In this document: one piece after another, positions 59,223 through 64,000 of the stretch
Layout of the letters: every line of letters starts with the position of its first letter
Numbering within the stretch: position 1 is the stretch's first letter
NCBI RefSeq assembly: GCF_001039355.2
Contig: NW_019775442.1
Coordinates: 240,281-304,280 of the forward strand
DNA from: Lingula anatina
Lineage: Eukaryota > Brachiopoda > Lingulata > Lingulida > Lingulidae
Direction: 5' to 3'
Length of the DNA: 64,000 nucleotides
Notes under the pieces: generated by a model
Told to the model about the DNA's origin: nothing
Seen by the model: the letters and a program-made list of their open reading frames with translations, nothing else
The model's database searches: none
Made by a program: the position numbers and the translations under genes

Positions 59223-61530
59223 TAAATTGTAATATTTGAGGTGATGAGAAGTCGCCATTTTGTCTCTAGTTTTTGAAACAAATTCTACTATAAAAATGTA
59301 TTTTTCCCACTCTTCTTACATTTAATAATCCCCTAAATTAGCTCAAATAAAAACCAACAAAAATATTCAAATGTAAATCATGGTCTTTTTTTTATGAAGG
59401 TGGAATAAAATATCAATATTTCCAAGATAGGCACACATGCGGTTCTGGGCTTTTGGAGTATTGAGAAACAAATCCCATATATGTGGTAACGGCCTGTATA
59501 GGATTAAGATGGCGGTATTGTTATGTAAACAAGCTTGGTAATAAGCTCCTACACAGTTGAGTTATTCTTAGTTTATCATTATGATAAATGACGCTTCTCC
59601 AATTATTGTTATATGGTGTATGGTTATAATATTCATGGGGAAAAAGCAACTGTGCTGTCTGCAATGCAAGCTTTTTGTAGTTGTATATAACAAATTAAAT
59701 TAATATCAAGCACTATAGATTTTGTAAAAAATTACTTTCTTGATGGTAGTAGTATATTTGATGGCATGACTGAAAACCATTTGTGCTGTCTTCAGTGTAA
59801 AATACAAAATTTGTAGAGTGTAAGGACAGTTTATCTTGTTAAGAGATTGTCTTAGACACTTCCCCATATGGTGGTATACTCGCACATGTGTGAAGGAGGG
59901 GGGCATCCAATTTATTTTTAAAAAAATCTCAGTGTTGTAACTGCCAGGTGTAGATATAAATTGCAATGAGAACATTTTTTGTTTAAATTCTAAGTGTTTT
60001 ATTTTTTCCCCAAAGAAGCATAAAAAATCTAAATCAGACAATTTATTGGTCTGTATGATACCAAGTTTCATCTGAGGCAATACTTTGTTATTGGCTGACT
60101 GATCTGATAAAAACATTTTATATAAGTTTAGGTGGATAATCCTTTTAAAAAAGTATGCAGGCATGGATAGGTTTTAATGCAAAATATAAGAAAACTTGCA
60201 TCTTTTGAGATATATCATTTAAAAATCTTTATTAAAAATGATTGTACATTATTAATAAAAACATTAAGTGGTTGTCCACGAGAGAACCAGCTCGGGGTGG
60301 CAGGGTGGAGATCGGCAGATTTCAACCAAATTTGTTTGTGGATGCACATTTGGAAGTTCTTCATGAGTTTGGAAGGAATCCCAAAAATGTCTTGTATTAA
60401 GAGAGTTATAGGTCATGGCTTATTTAGTCTCTTTGAGCCTCAATTTTCACCTTGGTAAAATAGAGGTATATTTTGTTTAAATAGAATAAAATGGTGAAAA
60501 CTAAAAAATATTAAACCTCACTAACATTAAATACAATCATTTGTCTTGCTACTGATATAAGTAGAATTCAGGTTTGACCCTGCATGGGCGAGCCACACCC
60601 AATTATAACACCCCTCCCCCCAAAGTCCAATTTTGTCACCGCCATCTTTAATTGCATATATCTCCATCTTCACAGGGATTTCAGCTACAAAACTTCAAAA
60701 GTTCTTGCTGTGTAAGGACAGGTACTGAACAATACCCCTAAAGTTAACATATTTTACAGAAAAAAGTCATTTTCTAATTTGTTCTGCTGTTTATAGACAA
60801 AGTGTATGACTTATACATAAAAACATTTTGCTCTAGAATGATGGAAGGGCAGGTGGGCATGAAATGTGCCCTTATGAATATCAAGTCAGTGGGTCATAGG
60901 TCAAGGTCACTGATTTTATTTATTTTATTATTATTTTTTTTTATTTATTTATTTGTATATTGTCATTAGTGAACATTCTTGATTTAACCAGTAAAATGAT
61001 TGGACTTGGACTACTTGTACTTTGAACTGGCAGAATTTAGAAGCAATAAATTTCAGATTCAAATGCCTTGGATGGGGACTGACAATTAACTCTGGCCACT
61101 TGGAAGTTATCATCAACCTGGTATATAAAACAATTTCAGTTAATGTATTTGTTTTTGGTGCAATATTTGTCACATAACAGATCATATCTCAACTGATTTG
61201 GATATCATATTTATGAGAACAAACCAAGAACAAACCTTTTTAACTTTTAATTTAAAAAAAATTATATTGTCCACGACACTTTTTGGTGACCATTCATTAG
61301 CATAACTCTACTAAATTCTTCTAATTGCTTTATTATTGTTGTCTCAGATGCACAATTGTAAACAATATAAAACATTTTTACAGCAAAATTTACAGTGCAA
61401 CATCAGTTGTGAACATTACAACCTATATTATAATGTTGTTATATAAGATAAATATTAATTCAAGCAGGATATGTTAAATACAACATAATAGTTAAATATA
61501 TCCTAGTATAATAAAACATCTTTATGGTTT
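59223..61530. other. non-coding stretch
   Basis: AT-rich with short frames only, the longest a 152-codon minus frame at 59706-60164 without domains and with AT-driven composition. GGTCATAGGTCAAGGTCA at 60893-60910 contains direct nuclear-receptor half-sites (AGGTCAAGGTCA). Confidence 0.4.
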
Positions 61531-61539
61531 TATATTAAA

Positions 61540-62352
61540 CATTACAGCTCACAACCAATATTTGGTCTTTTCCTACTTCAAATCTGCACTCTTCACCTGC
61601 AGAATCATGTGGAGTACCCAGCTTTTCGAACTTAGCATTGCCAACCTAAAAAATAACTGGAATTTTTTGTTGAAAGCTACTCTTCCTTGCTGAATATTTT
61701 GTGACCTTCCTCATCTAAATTTTCTCTAATCTTCTTGCTGGATCCTTCTTTCCTGTTTCTAGTCCTGTTTTAGTTTTAAACTTAACTTAAAATTATTTAA
61801 CTTTATATAACTTCAGATAATCATTTTGAAGGTTTAGAGGACTTCAGAGCCCATCCATTTTGTAACTTGGAGAGGAGCTGTTCTCAATGGGGTTCTACTC
61901 CACCCCTCCTCAAAAACTGGTTGAGTACAGACAGATCAACATGTACAGCTGGCATGGAGGCCCAGGGTGACTCTAATTCTGAACGTAAGCTACTCAGGCT
62001 TTCACCACAACTGCTACTTGAAGATGTGAAGGTCTTTCCTTAGGGCTAATCAAAATAAAATATAGAAACTCTTAAATATCAAAGGGTTTCAATGAACTAA
62101 ATGTCTTCTTCTCAAACAAATCCTATTATATTTAAAGACATCATATGTTCAAAAAGAGGGGGAAAAAGGTAAATGAAAAGAAATTGATGATTTTGTTGAA
62201 GACGAGGGGTGGCTCACCATACCTTGGCAAATAAAGGTGCCTTAGAGCTTGAATTGCATTCAATATCTGAAAGGGTATGTCTCCTATGAAATTGTTTCCA
62301 GGTGAAATGGACTAGGTTGTGGTTCATATACCAGTATTGGTACTTCAGGAGC
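61540..62352 (-). other. region with exon-like pieces on the minus strand
   Basis: Three pieces look spliced. At 62223-62352, a strong acceptor (TTTTATTGTTTCAG) opens a 130-base segment with one open frame (LLKYQYWYMNHNLVHFTWK, then QFHRRHTLSDIECNSSSK) ending at a good donor AAG|GTATGG. At about 61880-62035 a frame reads FTSSSSSCGESLSSLRSEL, ESPWASMPAVHVDLSVLNQF. At about 61544-61646, after TTATTTTTTAG, VGNAKFEKLGTPHDSAGEEC, RFEVGKDQILVVSCNV and a stop; a donor-like CAG|GTGAAG lies inside this piece. AATAAA (minus) is near 61331. The phases of neighbouring pieces do not fit simply, so a gene model cannot be drawn. Family unknown. Confidence 0.25.
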
Positions 62353-62414
62353 CTGAAACAATAAAATAGTAATAGTACCTGGGAGTATTAAAAATAGAGT
62401 GTTTTCCACGAAAT

Positions 62415-62538
62415 CGTGAGCATGCGCAGTTCGCGCCATTTTGTGCGGGACTGTTTCTCAGGGGGCAAGAGTAGAAGGGGCCTTAATGACGGCTGTCTCG
62501 ATGTAAAGTAGATCTCCCGCTCTTTGCATTTATCGGTA
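62415..62538 (+). promoter_or_regulatory. CpG-rich promoter of the THAP gene
   Basis: GAGCATGCGCAG (62418-62429) is NRF1-like and TTCGCGCC (62430-62437) is a perfect E2F-type site, directly followed by CATTTTGTG. The block lies about 100 bases upstream of the THAP start codon, and CpGs are otherwise rare here. No TATA box. It may also serve the minus strand. Confidence 0.45.
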
Positions 62539-62833
62539 ATGGGTGGCCATGACAACTGCTGTGTGTATAACTGCAGCCACCGGAGAGGTAGAAAAGACAA
62601 TGTTTGTAGTATTTTTTTTTTTTTTTGTATTTCCAAAGGACAGACGTTCGAAATTGCTATGGATTAGTGCTGCTGGTCGTGCGAACATTTCATTGAAAGA
62701 TATAACTGACAACTTCAAAGTCTGTGGCTGTCACTTCCAATCCGGGAAGCCAAACAGGAAAGATAGGCCTATGTCTATTGATGCAGTCCAATCAGCTGAT
62801 TTACCAAAGTCACGCAAAACGGCTAAACAGTAG
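62539..62833 (+). pseudogene. THAP-type zinc-finger domain, interrupted at a T15 run
   Basis: From ATG 62539 the frame reads MGGHDNCCVYNCSHRRGRKD, NVCSI, giving the first Cys pair (C..C, spacing 3-4) of a THAP DNA-binding finger. After a run of 15 T (62612-62626) the domain continues one frame over: VFPKDRRSKLLWISAAGRAN, ISLKDITDNFKVCGCHFQSG, with the FPKD and W landmarks and the closing C-x2-H (CGCHF). It ends KSRKTAKQ and TAG at 62831-62833. One T fewer would restore the frame, so this is either a real disabling slip, an assembly or polymorphic homopolymer error, or a short intron. A donor-like G|GTAGAAA is at 62587 and an acceptor CCAAAG at 62638, about 52 bases apart. THAP proteins bind DNA and derive from P-element transposases. 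The AVPTF tail of the domain is not evident, so only a fragment or first exon is present. Confidence 0.65.
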
Positions 62834-62839
62834 GCCTAT

Positions 62840-63330
62840 TTCAAGTGCAACATGGGTCGAAGCGGCGGAGAGTAGGACTAGAAAAATTAAATTGAAGAAG
62901 CTAATCACAGTAAATTTACTTTCTCTCATCATTTTATAATGTAAAACTGTGTACAAAAATATAATCACAAAGACATATTTGATTTGTTCACTGCTGAGCT
63001 GTTGCAAGTCCAAGTTTGCAAATAAATTACTGTACTAGTACCTGTAAATGCACTAGCATCGTGCCATCTTTCAATTAAAATTAATCTAAAAAAGCTGCAC
63101 ATTAACACCTGAGTAAAATAAAACCAACCTACATGGGAAATGTTAAAGCACCATCTTCTGAGATCAAGTTATAATTAAAAACATTACTATATCGCAATGT
63201 AATTAAATATCCATTGCACTGCTAAATACATAAAATATATACAAATTGCACTTGAATCCTGCATTAACTGATCAATAAAATAAAAATCTAGTCTAAAAAG
63301 ATAAAAGTTCACTCCTGAGAACCATTTCCA
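62840..63330. other. spacer between THAP and YqaJ remnants
   Basis: AT-rich, no convincing frame on either strand. Confidence 0.4.
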
Positions 63331-63332
63331 TT

Positions 63333-63998
63333 CTACTGTACTAATATTGCACATATTCTCAGTTTGGTATTAAATGCATGTAGAGAATAAAGCTTGAATT
63401 TTTGAATGAAAAAAAAATGAAAAAGAAAATGTTTAATAGTAGCGTACAACAACTCTGTCAAAATGAATGTCTTGTAAAAACTGGTCAGTTTAGGAACCAC
63501 AGATGCCCAATGAACAGCATCAAACAGAATTAACAGATTCAATGAAGAGATCCTTCTCTGTGCACAAAACAAAATCATACTCATGAATGTTGTACACAGC
63601 CATTTGACCCTGGACTTGAGTGAAGTAGCTATGTTTACGATTCAAATATGGCCTATTGTTTTCATCTAGCTTTAAACATGACAGTTTTCTGGTGACACAG
63701 AGAGGTCCACTAAAGCTGTTGTGTAGATTTTATGCACATATCCATCTTGAAAATACCGATAAGCTTTCAGACTTTTGAATGTCCGCACAAATTTCTTATC
63801 GTATGTCCTATCCTTGATGTCTATGAGATACGCTTTCAGTTCTTTCTTGGAAAAGTCATCAGGTACGTCCGTTAAATTTCTATTCCAAGTATTCACATGA
63901 ATGTGTTTTCGAAAAAATTCAGGTGTTATCATGTTACAAATCCTTGAAAATTCAGATCGAAACGAGCACTCGTCGATATGGCGTCTGTTGTGTACACT
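63333..63998 (-). pseudogene. rearranged SWIM/YqaJ exonuclease-family gene remnant
   Basis: The minus strand is open from the right edge (no stop up to 63998) through an ATG at 63932 and reads VPDDFSKKELKAYLIDIKD, KFVRTFKSLKAYRYFQDGYV. This resembles the N-terminal part of the animal SWIM-zinc-finger/YqaJ proteins. About 63740 the frame changes and the C-terminal part of the YqaJ (lambda-exonuclease-like) nuclease domain begins: GPLCVTRKLSCLKLDENNRP, YLNRKHSYFTQVQGQMAVYN, EYDFVLCTEKDLFIES. A second shift near 63530 leads to AVHWASVVPKLTSFYKTFIL, TELLY. The SWIM finger and the first half of the nuclease, with its catalytic D and E-x-K, are absent and there is no room for an intron. The copy therefore looks like an internal deletion with two frame shifts. 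The HSYFTQVQGQMAV motif is the strongest evidence. Confidence 0.6.
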
Positions 63999-64000
63999 CC
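63978..64000 (+). other. possible start codon of a gene leaving the window
   Basis: GATATGGCGTCTGTTGTGTA gives M-A-S-V-V-Y-T on the plus strand with a favourable G at +4, and ATGGCG can also be a YY1-type initiator. Only seven codons are visible and they overlap the minus-strand remnant. Confidence 0.15.

Noticed and set aside
59706-60164. 152-codon minus ORF
   Set aside because: AT-driven composition (many K, N, F, I), no domain, no conserved neighbour; length is reachable by chance in this AT-rich DNA.
1-64000. CRISPR array, bacterial operons or phage genes
   Set aside because: Spliced exons, polyadenylation signals, SINE/LINE remnants and a metazoan GPCR show this is animal nuclear DNA; no direct-repeat/spacer array is present.

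Overview
The window looks like nuclear DNA of a marine invertebrate animal. It is AT-rich, gene-poor and full of microsatellites, tRNA-like sequences, CR1-like LINE pieces and many short inverted-repeat transposons. One of these repeats carries the CTCCGCCAAGGAGG motif that I associate with deuterostome and other marine animal genomes. A hemichordate, echinoderm or cephalochordate is my best guess, but nothing here fixes the phylum. The assembly is a draft, with one 58-base gap and at least four single Ns.

Only one complete protein gene is certain: an intronless class A (rhodopsin-like) GPCR on the minus strand at 15903-17129. Other coding evidence is partial. There is a plus-strand terminal exon at 123-221. 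A minus-strand C-terminal exon lies at 7224-7388 and a plus-strand exon at 8076. Two phase-compatible plus-strand exons lie at 36423-36565 and 37453-37513. A duplicated exon-like block occupies 32.4-34.2 kb. At the right end there is a THAP zinc-finger start behind a CpG-rich NRF1/E2F-type promoter (about 62.4-62.8 kb). Next to it is a rearranged, frameshifted YqaJ-exonuclease-type gene remnant on the minus strand (63.3-64.0 kb).

Layout. 0-9.5 kb: end of an unknown gene, a triple tRNA-like SINE block, candidate exons and a duplicated 0.17-kb block. 10-12 kb: a decayed LINE reverse transcriptase and a G-rich MITE. 16-17 kb: the GPCR. 17.6-24 kb: dispersed repeats and a 1.4-kb foldback element rich in YY1-like motifs. 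25-31 kb: mostly non-coding, with two TIR elements. 32-38 kb: candidate exons of one or more unknown plus-strand genes. 38.3-39.7 kb: a TIR element built around GGGCACGTTCGGCC motifs. 40-46.7 kb: tandem and segmental repeats, then two interleaved inverted-repeat elements. 47-54 kb: several MITE families, two with verified target-site duplications, and a CR1-like LINE 3' end. 54-58 kb: CAACGTT-motif elements and a roughly 145-bp tandem repeat carrying nuclear-receptor DR1 motifs. 58-64 kb: mostly non-coding, then the THAP/YqaJ region.

The genes do not form a pathway. The dominant biology is successive waves of non-autonomous transposons and tandem duplication. Family calls come from reading motifs by eye; no database search was run.
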